From Liquidambar formosana (lineage: Eukaryota; Streptophyta; Magnoliopsida; Saxifragales; Altingiaceae), in NCBI GenBank assembly GCA_039720395.1, contig CM077824.1:32824759-32888758 (forward strand): 64,000 bases of DNA. The letters are read 5' to 3'. Under the pieces are notes generated by a model. It ran no database searches, was not told the DNA's origin, and saw only the letters and a list, made by a program, of their open reading frames with translations. This document shows, piece by piece, positions 45,719-56,795 of this stretch. Positions within the stretch are counted from its first letter, which is position 1, and each line of letters begins with the position of its first letter. Position numbers and translations under genes: made by a program.

Positions 45719-46009
45719 CCAAATCGGCTTTGCATTTTGTGCAATTTTTGCACAATTTCGCTTAACCGGGCCCCTTTTCGCTTGATTTTTTGATGAAATC
45801 TCTCTTGAAAGGCCTAGAACCTGATGTGAATGATTTGAAATGAATGAAATGAATAGTGATTAGTCACTAATTGAATTATTAGTGCACTCATGGTGATATT
45901 TGCAAGCCCACTTTGACAATTGCTTTGTTAAAGGGCTCTATCTTTGGATGATGGAAGGATGATGCTTATGATATTTGTTTGGAACCATGGAATTTTATAT
46001 TCCTTGATT

Positions 46010-47431
46010 TCTTGTGATTGAATTGCTATTGCTATTCATTTCTTGAGGAAATTATAGCACGTTGGGATTAATTAAGTGTTCATGCTTATTTTTAATCCTC
46101 GGGTTAAAATGAAGCTTTGTTGATTGGATGATGAGTTGATTGAATTCTTGGGATGTTTTGTAAGGATCATGAAATTGTTATTTCTTGATTCTTTGTCATG
46201 AATTGACATTGCTATTAATTTCTGGAGGAGATTATAGCATCATTAGAGTGTGTGCCTTGCTTAATTTTAACAAAGATTGTTAAAATAAAGCCTATGATTG
46301 CTTGATTGGAGCTGGTTTTGGAAGTATGTTTAAATGACTCTTTGAGTCACATACATGGATTATCTTGCATTGCTATTAATTTCTTGAGGAGATTATAGCA
46401 TCATTAGAGTGTGTGCCTTGCTTAATTTTAACAAAGATTGTTAAAATAAAGCCTATGATTGCTTGATTGGAGTTGGTTTTGGAAGTATGTTTAAATGACT
46501 CTTTGAGTCACATACATGGATTATCTTGCATTGCTATTAATTTCTTGAGGAGATTATAGCATCATTAGAGTGTGTGCCTTGCTTAATTTTAACAAAGATT
46601 GTTAAAATAAAGCCTATGATTGCTTGATTGGAGTTGGTTTTGGAAGTATGTTTAAATGACTCTTTGAGTCACATACATGGATTATCTTGCATTGCTATTA
46701 ATTTCTTGAGGAGATTATAGCATAATTAGAGTGTGTGCTTTGCTTAATTTTAACAAAGATTGTTAAAATAAAGCCTATGAATGCTTGATTGGAATTGGTT
46801 TTGGAAAGTATGTTTAAATGACTCTTTGAGTCACATACATGGATTATCTTGCATTGCTACTAATTTCTTGAGGAAATTATAGTACATTTGGAATGTTTGC
46901 TCCGCTTAATTTTAACAAAGATTGTTAAAATAAAGCTTGTTATTGCTTGGATAGAAGTGTTTGTGATAGCATGTTTAAATGACTCTTTGAGTCACATACA
47001 TGGATTGCTTTGCATTGCTATTTATTTCTTGAGGAAATTATAGCACAATGAATGGATTGCCCTCACTTGATTTTAACAAAGTTGTTAAAATTAAAGTTTC
47101 ATGATTTTGTTTAGTAAGTATAGTGTGTTTAAATGACCCTTGTGGTCACACACGCCCCCTATTTTGTGCGAGGTCTCTCATCCAGTGAGGTGAGCGTACA
47201 TTATGGAAGCATACGAGGTCTCTCATCCAGTGAGGTGAGCGTATGAAAGTATAGTGTGTTTAAATGATCCTTGTGGTCACACACGCCTCCTATCTTGTAC
47301 GTGTCCTCATTATAAGGAATGAGCGTACATTATGGAAGCATATGTGTTCCTATTAGCAAGAATAGGCATATGAGAGTACCGTGTGTTTAAATGACTTTCG
47401 AGTCACACACAAACCCCCCCTATTTTATACA
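46010..47431 (+). repeat. 160-bp three-stem-loop array (B 3' region, copy 2)
   Basis: As 15360-16620, but with four rather than three near-identical 160-bp units (extra unit about 46381-46560). In the late unit near 47090 the arms TTTTAACA/TGTTAAAA pair perfectly, whereas copy 1 has a mismatch there. Confidence 0.8.
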
Positions 47432-47533
47432 AGTGTGCATTATAGCGATCATGAACATCCTCAGTAGTTACTGTTGAAGTTCAAGCCTTGGTTCATCCCC
47501 CTTTTCCTGTGAAAATGGGCTGTCTTGTTCTAA

Positions 47534-47577
47534 CATTGGTGTCGCTTGCGAAGCAAACTCCACCAATGAGGGGCATC
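47534..47577 (+). other. Polypurine tract of B with stem-loop, copy 2
   Basis: Identical to 16723-16766. PPT CCAATGAGGGGCATC at 47563-47577, directly before LTR3. Confidence 0.7.
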
Positions 47578-50500
47578 TGTAGACACCCCATTTTCACCCC
47601 CATGAGATTATGATAGCATTTGGTTAGGTTTAGAAGCATGTAGGAGTCCCTAAGCCTTAAAGGACAATTTTGCCCTTTTAAGCCTTAGGAGAATAGGTCA
47701 TTATTGCATGCATATTTTTGTCTCTTTGTTGAGTCCCATCACTTGCATTTAGTTTCTAGGATCATTTTAGATATGTGTGTCAAATTTGGTTCAATTCCAG
47801 ATAGGTTTGGATAGCTAATTAGAACTTTTGCAACTTGAAGGGCAATTTCATCTTTTACTTCGTATATTTTCCAATTGACTTCCAAATTTGCTCCGGAGTG
47901 TTCCATTGACCTTAGAATGATGAAATGAGCCTAATTGAAGTGCCAATTTAATTTATTGATAGGTTTGGGATTGGTTCACCACATTACCCTATGCTTAATT
48001 GATCCTTTTTCGGGTAATTGCCTCATGAAAACCCAGCCACCTAACCGTGGTCAGGGATTCTTGGTTCAAGAATATTCTAGGCTTATTCTACATTGAATCC
48101 TTGAAATTTTGGCTTTTGAATCACTCAAATCGGAGTTAAAACGAAGAATTTGTGTCCGTTTGAAGTTCGGAGTCCAAACCGAGCTAGAATTCCAAAATTT
48201 TTGGATTCTTCTCGGGTGACCGGTTGGGCCCAACCGGTTGGACCGGTTCACCAACCGGTTGGACCGGTTGGAGCCAACCAGTCACCCGAGCGTTTCGTCC
48301 TGATTTTTCTCCTTTTGAGTTTTTGATGAAATGGGACTCTACCACTCCGAATTTCAGCCTTCTAAAGGACTTCTAAGCCTATTGGGAGGTGGTTTTGAGT
48401 TGTTTAACATTCATGGGATTTAATTACAGCCCTAGATTGGTTTTATGGTGAATTAATCCCAACCATTGGTTCATATGGTTGGTTGGTTATAAATAGAGGC
48501 TCATTCATCAGCATAAGGGACTTTTGACACTTCATACTTATAAGAGAGAGAGGGACCACGAGTTTGCACACACCCACATCACTTGGAGGAGGCTTTCTAC
48601 TGCAATTTCAAAGGAGAACTAGAAGGGAACCAAGCCAAAGAGAAGGAAGAACGCAGTGAAGACCCTTGCTTCATTGTAAGTATCCTTTGCTTTCTTTTAT
48701 AATTCCTTCTTCTTCTACTCCATTCCTTGCATAATTATGGCTTAGAATTGATTTAGGAATCATATATACTCTATATTTTAGAGTGTATATGATTCAAAGA
48801 TGATGGGAATGCATGTTAGTGGATTAGGATTGTGAATTGCTTGCTGTTAGGATAGTTTCTCCCTTAAGGATAGAGGTACGTTTTGCATGAAAAATTAGTT
48901 GGTGTGTTTAGGCTGTTTTCTCTTCATGGTTCAATTATATGCATGATTTTAAGCATCTTTTGTATAGGATACTTGCTGTGTAAGCCTCGTCTTCATAGGT
49001 GTATGGATGATTATCCTTTTCGAGGATAATTATCGTCCTTAGAGGATGAGGATGTGCATAGGTGCTTTCTAGAGTGTGTTTAAGTGTGCTGTGAGTTTCA
49101 TTGCATTCTTAGGTATATATTTTATGTAGGATATGTGAAGAAACCATTCATATGGAGTGATTTCTATGTAAAATTATCTCCGGATAGTTTTACTTAAGAA
49201 AGCTCGCCGTAAGGATGCTTATTTCACATTCTTACATAAAGTACTTACCTAAGGCATCATGTTAGGTTTTCTTTTCATGTTTAGGATTGTCATATGATAT
49301 TTTCATCATGGTAATGCCTATTTAGCATGTTTTTGATAGTTTTTGTGCATGTTAGGGTGTTTAGAGCATATAGGAGCATATAGGAGCATATAGGATATTG
49401 TTTTTCTTTTGATTTTTGTTATTTGCATGAGTTTAGGGTCATTATATGCATGTTTAGTATTCTGTCCAGATTTGATTTAGGTCTTCTAATGATGATTTGA
49501 GCATGAATATGAATGATTTGAGCTCAATAATTGCCTTATAGAATACATAGGGTGATTAATTGGTGATTTCTCGATGTTTCGGGATTATTGGCATGGGTTT
49601 TAGGTCATTATATGCATATTTAATATTCTGTCCAAATTTGAATTAGGTTTTCTAATGATGATTTGAGCATGAATATGGTGGATTTGAGCTTAATAATTCC
49701 CCTATAGAATACATGGGGTGATTAATTGGTGTTTTCTCGATGTTTCGGGATAATTTGCATATGGTAAGTTGTGTATGAATTGTTCTCTTCTCCCTCCTTT
49801 GGGTTATTCTCTTTACTTTGGACTATAATTCTTGAGTTTCCATGTTTTCTAAAATCCTTTTTGAATTAGAGTTCTATCTCTTTTAGAACTCTACTTTCAT
49901 TAAAATTCTATTTTAATTAGAGTTCTATCTCTTTTAGAATTCTACTTTTCTTAAAATCCTTTTTTAATTAGAGTTCTATCTCTTTTAGAATTCTACTTTT
50001 CTCAAACTCCTTTTTGGATAAGAGTTCTATCTCTTTTAGAATTCTAATTTTTTCAAACTTCTTTTTGGATAAGAGTTCTATCTCTTTTCAACTTCTATCT
50101 TTTCTCAAATTCCTTTTTTTGGAAACTCTTCTTCTTTTTCAAACACTTCTTTTCTTTTAATGGAAACTTAGGGTTTATAGTTCATTGTAAAGGGAGTAAC
50201 CCCTTCTCAATCGAACTACGTGGACTTTGATCCTTACATCTTTGTATGTAAGGTACGTAGGCGCTCATTTAATGTTCAAGTCCGCCCTAGGATACTAAGT
50301 ATCCTAGGTTTTCTTTTTCTTTCTTTCTCTTTCTCTCTACCCATTTGTCCATCACATATATGCTAGTGGATAGGATGGACTCATGCTTATACATTTATCC
50401 ATCACATATTTATTAGTGGATAGGATGGATTTGTTTGCTTGCTCATTTATCCATCACATATTTGATAGTGGATAGGATGGATTTGTTTATTCATTTTCTC

Positions 50501-51000
50501 TATCTCTCTTATCTGCTTTCCATATCTCTCATATCTGTTCATGGATGTTTACATGCTTTATGGATGTTTATATGTTTTATGGATGTTCATGGATGAATGT
50601 GGATTATTTATGGATTATTCTTTGCATATGCATGGTGACTAATTAGGAAGTGATTGTAATAGCCCATATAAATTCAGAGACCCATTTTGGGGCGATGTGG
50701 GTGCCTATAGGATGTTTCCTAGAACCTTCCCACATCGTAACTTAGTCTCCGAATCCTCTCTTGTTTTGATAGACCTGCTTTTCCTTGATCGGAGTCATGT
50801 GGTTTGTTTTTCAAAGGATTTCTTTAAAAAACTGTTTTATGGTTTTCCTCTTTTCCTAAAAATGAGGTGGCGACTCCTTGATTGTTTTGTTTTTGTGAAC
50901 CTTTTAAAAACCAGATTTTTATTAATTTAAATCTCTACAAGTTTTTTTAAAAGAAGGGTTCTCCTTCCTTCCTCCCCTGGATCGAAACCCGTGGTTCACA
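47578..51000 (+). repeat. LTR3 of element B
   Basis: 3423 bp. It contains the ACCGGTT inverted repeat (48211-48290) and TATA box (48488-48496). Private changes cluster after offset 1.6 kb: an extra AGGAGCATAT unit near 49380 and a 14-bp deletion near 49770. Its last base adjoins the target duplication gtccc at 51001-51005. Confidence 0.95.
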
Positions 51001-51612
51001 GTCCCCCTGGAGCTCGTTGAGCAAAGGAAAAGGGGCGTCACCGAACTTAATATGGATGAATTGGAATCAATCAACTTAGGGACGAATGAATTGCCAAGAA
51101 TAGTTAAAATTGGGAAAACCCTCTCCCCCGTTGAAAAAGAAAAGATGATCTCTCTCTTGAAAGCCAATATTATGACTTTTGCATGGTCTTATGAAGACAT
51201 GCCTGGCATTGACCCTGATATTGTGCAACACTATATCCCCACTAATTCCCTAAAGAAGCCGGTAAAGCAGAAACTCAGAAGATTAAAACCAGAATGGGCT
51301 CTAAAAGTAAAAGAAGAGGTAACTAAATAACTAGACGCGGGTTTCCTCCTAGTTGTGGAGTACCCCGAGTGGTTGTCGAATATAGTGCCTGTGCCTAAAA
51401 AAGATGGGAAAGTGAGGATGTGTGTCGATTTCTGAGATCTCGACTCCGCGAGCCATAAGGATGACTTTCCTTTACCCCATATCGATGTGTTGGTGGACAG
51501 CACCATGGGACATGCACTCCTCTCCTTCATGGACGGATTCTCCGAGTATAACCAGATAAAGATGGCACCTCAAGACATGGAAAAAACAGCCTTTATCACG
51601 TAATGGGGAACG
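51001..51612 (+). pseudogene. pol of A', middle piece: linker and N-terminal RT
   Basis: Continues the frame broken at 3501, matching pol of A from PPELIEQRK to the RT motif before YCYKVMPFG. In-frame stops are TAA 51328-51330, TGA 51433-51435 and TAA 51601-51603, where A has CAA, CGA and CAA. The last five bases (gaacg, 51608-51612) are the target duplication of the copia element. RT continues at 61114. Confidence 0.9.
51608..51612. repeat. Target site duplication gaacg, left copy (right copy 61114-61118)
   Basis: gaacg flanks the copia element. Removing the element and one copy restores the RT coding sequence seen in element A (GGGGAACGTACTGTTAC). Confidence 0.96.
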
Positions 51613-53279
51613 TGTTAGGATTATGCCCTAGAGCCAATCATAGAGATGATTGTTTAGGGATTAGGAACAATCAATTGATTTCATTTATATATGTCACATT
51701 TATTATTGATTTAATAAAAGGGCTTATTCTATTATGTTTATATGCATCATTTATATTTACATAATATGTCCATAGAGTTAGAGTTGAGAATATGAAATTA
51801 CAAAGGGTTGTAATTTTGAGACTCTAAATATATCTCTGTACTAAACTCCTAAATCATTCCTAGTTGAAGGTTCACTATAATGGACAGTAATGAACCATAG
51901 GACTAGCACTTGTTAGGTTGACTCTATAGGAGGATAGCTAGTCTCAAGCTATTTGTGTGGAGACACTACAACCAACAAGTGGGTGCCTATTATCAGAATA
52001 GGTACACTGAATGTGACCAAAGATATGAGATACACTGAATGGAGTTTTAACCTGCCTGTCAATCAGTTTCTCATTGTTATAGTGGTACAAGTAATCCTTA
52101 GACCTGAGACACCATGGTTGTCTTATGCATGTAGCTTTAGAAGTTTGATAACACTAAGTGCAGATCCTATTCAGGGGTCTGTAAGGGTGTTCATTGGCCC
52201 TTCTGCTATATGTGTGAAGGCATGTGAGTGATCAACAAGGAATCCATCACTCTCAGGAAAAAGGGAGTGAATGTCTCATACAGCATTCATTGAATATAAC
52301 TCATTAAATCCATGGGCCCATGGTAGAATGAATATGGAAAGGAGTTTCCATAAGTTCATCATTGAGTTGATATTAATGAATGAGTATAAAGTAATTGAAC
52401 TAGGGACTTGATAGACTTCCATGTCCTATTAGTTCAATTGGAGACATTGTGTTGATGGAAGGATGGAATTGTAACCTGTAAACTATAACAGAAGGGTTCT
52501 TTGTAAATGACTATTCACCTCATTAAGGACCACACCATGAGCCATATGCTAGGTGTTACTCATGGTTAGTAGAAGCCCTAATTGATATAAATGAGTTATA
52601 ATCAATTAGGGAATTGAAAGGAGTTTCAATTAGACCCTTAATGGAAAGTGTTCCATTGTGCACAACTTGTGCTGTTCCTACTACTTGATGATGTGAACCC
52701 AATGGGTCACACACTGATCATGCTAAGAGAGCTTGATTGTCTATGAGAGAAAGGGTATAAGTGATTAAAGAAAAGTTCTTTAAGGGGCTAATTTGTATTT
52801 GATGCAAACTAGTGGGCTAATTGTGTAATTAAGAGTAATTACACAAATTAGATTAGGGTTTGGACTCCCCCCTTGGCCGGCCCTAGTTGGAGGCTATTTA
52901 AAGCCTCTTATGATGTGATGACATCATCACTTAATACACTCTTGGAGGCTCCCAAGTGCTGGCCGAAATTTACACAGCTCTCCCTCTCTCTCTCTCCCTC
53001 TTCTCCACCTCTAGCAACCCTAAGGAAGAAGAAGGAAAGGACAACTTGCTCAAGCTAGGTGTGGATACTGTTGGAGGCAGTGCACTTGGACTGCTCAATC
53101 AGAAGACAAAGCTTGGAGCATAAAGGAGAAGACTTGAATCAACTGTAAGTAATTCTACCCTCTTCTAGTTAGGGTTTTTGTTTTGTATTAAGCATAATTA
53201 AGATTCATGGGTTTGGGAATCGTAGGAAAAATTTTAAATTCCGCCTTTGTATTTTTCCTCTCTAGTTTGATTCCCAACA
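51613..53279 (+). repeat. 5' LTR of copia element
   Basis: 1667 bp, TGTTAGGAT...CCCAACA. A TATTTAAAG box is at 52895-52903. It holds five inverted repeats between 52333 and 52851. A 92-aa open frame (51953-52231) recurs in the other LTR but has no recognisable product. Confidence 0.96.
52333..52851. repeat. Run of five stem-loops in copia LTR
   Basis: TATGGAAA/TTTCCATA with loop GGAG (52333-52352); CTAATTGAT.../...ATCAATTAG (52578-52609); AATTGAAA/TTTCAATT with the same loop GGAG (52612-52631); AATGGAA/TTCCATT (52640-52657); CTAATT(g)TGTAATT/AATTACACAAATTAG (52817-52851). The same set recurs in the 3' LTR. Confidence 0.7.
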
Positions 53280-53280
53280 G

Positions 53281-53293
53281 TGGTATCAGAGCC
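53281..53293 (+). other. Primer-binding site of copia element
   Basis: TGGTATCAGAGCC, one base after the LTR. This is the classic copia PBS, complementary to initiator tRNA-Met. Confidence 0.93.
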
Positions 53294-53389
53294 ATGATTA
53301 TGCCTAATACAAACTGCATGTGGGCTGTAATTCATGGTAAATTGATTGGTTTAATGAATTAAAATTCTGTTCATGCATAAAGCTTGGTT

Positions 53390-53910
53390 CCCTCTCATGG
53401 ACGAACCTGGGGTTTATGAACCCTAGGTTATTTCTCTTCTATTTCTCTTCTAAAAGGTGTTTTAGGGCTGCTGGAAATTCAAAGAGTTGAATAGGTTTCA
53501 GTTATGGAGAAGAAGAAGGAGGAAACTAGGGTTTCCTCTTCATGGCCGAACCTGGGGTTTTGAACCCTAGGCTGTTTTTCCCTCTTCTCCTCTTCTAATA
53601 TTCTTCTAACATTAATTCTGGAATTTTTGAGAAGCATGTGATGTATACAGAAGAAGAAGAAACCAGTGTTTCTTCTATGGAGGCCGAACCTAGGGTTTGG
53701 AACCCTAGGTTGTTCTCTTTTGTGTTTTGTTTTTGTTTTGGTTTAATTAAGACATGAGATGCCTGTAATTAATCCACATAAAGTTGTTATGGTGATTTCT
53801 CAAGTATAGGGATGCATAGAAATCAAAACAAATCAAAAAGTTTGGGAAGAACACCATGGAGTTCGAATCTGGGTTTTAGAACCCTATGGTTCTTGCTACT
53901 GTTCTGATAT
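53390..53910. repeat. 140-bp modules with AACCCTAGGT inverted repeats
   Basis: Three modules with GAACCT(G/A)GGGTT and AACCCTAGG arms at about 53405, 53550 and 53687, and a weaker one near 53868. The third is a perfect inverted repeat (ACCTAGGGTT/AACCCTAGGT). In the first, a G-T pair replaces an A-T pair. Confidence 0.68.
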
Positions 53911-54606
53911 GATATCTCTGTAAAATTGATGTAAATCCTTTATAGGATAATTATACATATTGTATGTATGATTTTCTTTAAGTTTTATAAGAGTCTTGAT
54001 GCATATAAGAATCAAAAAGTTTGATTTCTTGAAAAACACAGCAGGCTGTTTTTCTGCAGAAAGTCATCAATGGAGTTTTGTTCATATCTTGAGCTAGGGA
54101 ACTCCAAATTGCATGAAACCAATTTTATTAGTTTCCTAAGACATGTAGGATGCTAGGAAAAATAATTTGGTAACCTGAATTAATCATCTTGCTGGGTTTT
54201 GAATCAATTTGTGATCAGGGACAGTATGCTGTCAAATTCTTGACAGCCTACTGTTCTTGAATTGTTTAGAACAATTGGGGATGATTTGATCATCCAAACC
54301 ACTTCAATTAGCTTAGTAATTCATGTAGGGACATGATACAAAAGCTGGTTTTGTTGGTGGAGTCGAATTGATTAAGTTTTAGAAACGTTTGTGACCTTGG
54401 AGGTCCTTCCATGGTGGTGCCAGCAAGGGTTCTTGAAACCCTAATATTCTTTGAAGAAGACAGCCCTCTTGGCCACTCCACACGTGTCCATGGGCTTGGC
54501 CCAAACCCTAGCTTGAATTCACCTTTGCTGGCCATGGCCTCCCATGGCCTAGCCAAGCCATGGCAGCCTTGGCTAGCCATGGCAGCCCACTGTAGGTGGC
54601 GGCAGC

Positions 54607-55200
54607 CTTAGGGTTTCTTAGGAAACCCTAATTCCCATTAATGATGAAACCCTAATTCATTAATTGCATTAATTAAAACCCTAATTGACTATTAATTACC
54701 TTAATTAAAATTTTTAATGATTGGTCATTAATTGACCAATCATGGTTATTAATCATTAGGGTATAATTAAGTGCATTTATGATGTCTAGGGTTTAGGGTT
54801 TAGGAAACCCTAATTCATATTAATTAAACCCTAATTCTATTAATGCATTAATTAATAACTAAACCTAGTAATTAATGTGTCTAACCTAGGGTTAAATGAT
54901 TGGTCATTAATGACCAATCATGATCATTAATGGTTTAGTAATTAATCATTGGCATTTAATAGGTTTAAGGTTTAGGGTTTTAGAAACCCTAATTAGTGCA
55001 TATTAATTAGGAGTAATTAATATCCTAGGTGGCATTAATTAAACCCTAATCCTAATCATTAATACCGTATAAACCTAGGGTTTAAATGATTGGTCATTAA
55101 TTGACCAATCATAAGGCATTTAATGCATTAGGGTTACACTTAGGGTTTAGAGTTAATGCATTTAGGGTTTAGGGTTTTAGGAAGCCCTAATGCACTAATT
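54607..55200. repeat. Telobox-rich array with three long palindromes
   Basis: About a dozen AAACCCTAA or TTAGGGTTT motifs lie in 600 bp. Three palindromes built on ATGATTGGTCA/TGACCAATCAT are at 54717-54743, 54896-54921 (26 bp, perfect with no spacer) and 55086-55112, spaced by 179 and 190 bp. The arms contain CCAAT boxes in both orientations. Confidence 0.75.
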
Positions 55201-56412
55201 AATTAATAAAATGATTTTATTTAATTCCGAAATTGATTATTTAATTAATGGTGATTAATATATTGTTTTAAATGGTTTAAAACACAATTTAGGATTAAAT
55301 AAAAATCTGGAAATTTTAATTAAATAAAATTGTTTTGTTTAATTAAAAAGATTCTAATATTTGATATTAGAGTTTAATTAGGGGACTTTAAATGTTTCAA
55401 TTGATTTGATTAATTGAAACTAAATGTCTTAATTGTTAAGACTTAATTAATTTTGGAGATTATGCATTTCCTAATGAGATTAGGACACATTAATGAGATT
55501 AATGAAAACCAATCAATAGAGTTACCATGAATGCCCATATGTTTATTGCTTACAGTTATTTCCTTTATTATGCAATATGATTGTATGGTTATGGATGGAT
55601 GATGATTATGGACTATTCCCCTTAAACCAATTGTGATTGGCCGTCTTATGAATGGGTTGTATTAATTTTTCAAGAGTTGTTAATTTTTGGTGATGTATTA
55701 TTTATTTGGGGCTTGCATGCCACCTTCTTCTCTCTCTATCATTCTCTTATGTACCCCACATTCCCCTTATGTATCCCTTTCTTTAAAATTATGTAAATGT
55801 TATGTAATCGAGAGCGCACTAAGGAGCATGGTGGACCTAAAGGAGCATGGTGGAGCCCAACAAGCCTATGGTGGAGACCATGAAGCCAATGGAAGAGATT
55901 GAAGGACTTGAAAGCTTGGAGAAGATTTTCAAGAGTGCATGCTATGTTTCAAATGAATGTTTTACGATCACCTACACCCACCTTAGACCTAGGATTCAAT
56001 TCATTGGCTTGGATTGAATCCTCTTAAAGTCCATAATCATCATAGTGGGAGCTTTTAATGAGATTAATAGAGATAGCTCCAAATCCAAAGATCGTTATAT
56101 GTCACCTTATAGGGACTAATATCGATAAGTGGATTACATATATATAATGTTGTTATATATTTCTTATTTAAATGCATGAGATGTATGTTAGATTAGTTAT
56201 TTTGATGAGACCCTTAAAACCCCTCTATTTTAATATTAAGTTGGAAATGGAGAATACATTAGGGAATGGATTCTTCATTGCCTTCCATCATTATAGGATC
56301 ATCTAACGTCCCTTAATGTGGGTACCTGGCTGCAGACATGTAGGAGCTACCCATATTAAAGACATTACTTGAAACTATCACATATATAGATATCATGGGG
56401 TGCCTAAGCTGG

Positions 56413-56639
56413 TATATACCAAGAAACTAACATGTGAGGTATATATTTGGTGAAACATACCTGTGTGAATGATGGGCTTAACTTAACTAGGGAAGTATTC
56501 CAAGAAACTAACATGTGAGGAGTATGTACCCTAGAGGCAAAATGATTGGAACTTGCTTATGAAGCAATAGACAAAGAGTTGTCTTCTTACTGTGGGTTAG
56601 AAGTCAAGAAACTAACATGTGAGGCTTCTAGGTCACAGT
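56413..56639 (+). repeat. Three stem-loops with one shared loop before copia gag
   Basis: The loop AAGAAACTAACATGTGA occurs three times. Its flanking arms differ each time but match each other: TATATACC/GGTATATA (56413-56445), GTATTCC/GGAGTAT (56495-56525, two G-U pairs) and TAGAAG/CTTCTA with an outer ACTGTG/CACAGT (56589-56639). Confidence 0.72.
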
Positions 56640-56795
56640 GGGACCCCAATCCCCATTAGGAATGAGATTCCCGAATTCCATCAGAGGGTGTATGGAATTT
56701 GATAAAATAGTGGGAGGTACCATATGATTAAAGACCCGATCATTATGGATTAAAAATGAAATCTAATTCTCTAATTTTATATGTAGTTCATAGAA

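Larger units (their letters stand above)
3502..51000 (+). mobile_element. Element B: tandem three-LTR, non-autonomous Tat-like retrotransposon
   Basis: The structure is LTR1 3502-6928, internal copy 1 6929-16766, LTR2 16767-20193, internal copy 2 20194-22859 plus 40273-47577, LTR3 47578-51000. Each LTR starts TGTAGACACC and ends TTCACA. LTR1 and LTR2 are both 3427 bp and LTR3 is 3423 bp. The internal copies differ by well under 1 percent by eye. The internal region holds a PBS, a long leader, a 279-aa gag remnant, structured non-coding repeats, an antisense plant-mobile-domain gene and a polypurine tract. No protease, RT, RNase H or integrase is present, so mobility must have been supplied in trans. 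The tandem form with one outer TSD pair suggests unequal recombination between LTRs after a single insertion. Confidence 0.92.
53294..56795 (+). other. Long non-coding leader of copia element
   Basis: About 3.5 kb without a supported gene, AT-rich. It contains three or four 140-bp modules with inverted repeats (53390-53910), a telomere-like/palindrome array (54607-55200), and three stem-loops with a shared loop just before gag (56413-56639). Short ORFs such as 55687-55902 are unsupported. Confidence 0.65.

Noticed and set aside
51953..52231. 92-aa open frame, identical at 59787-60065
   Set aside because: It lies inside both LTRs of the copia element and its identity only reflects LTR identity. 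No recognisable domain.
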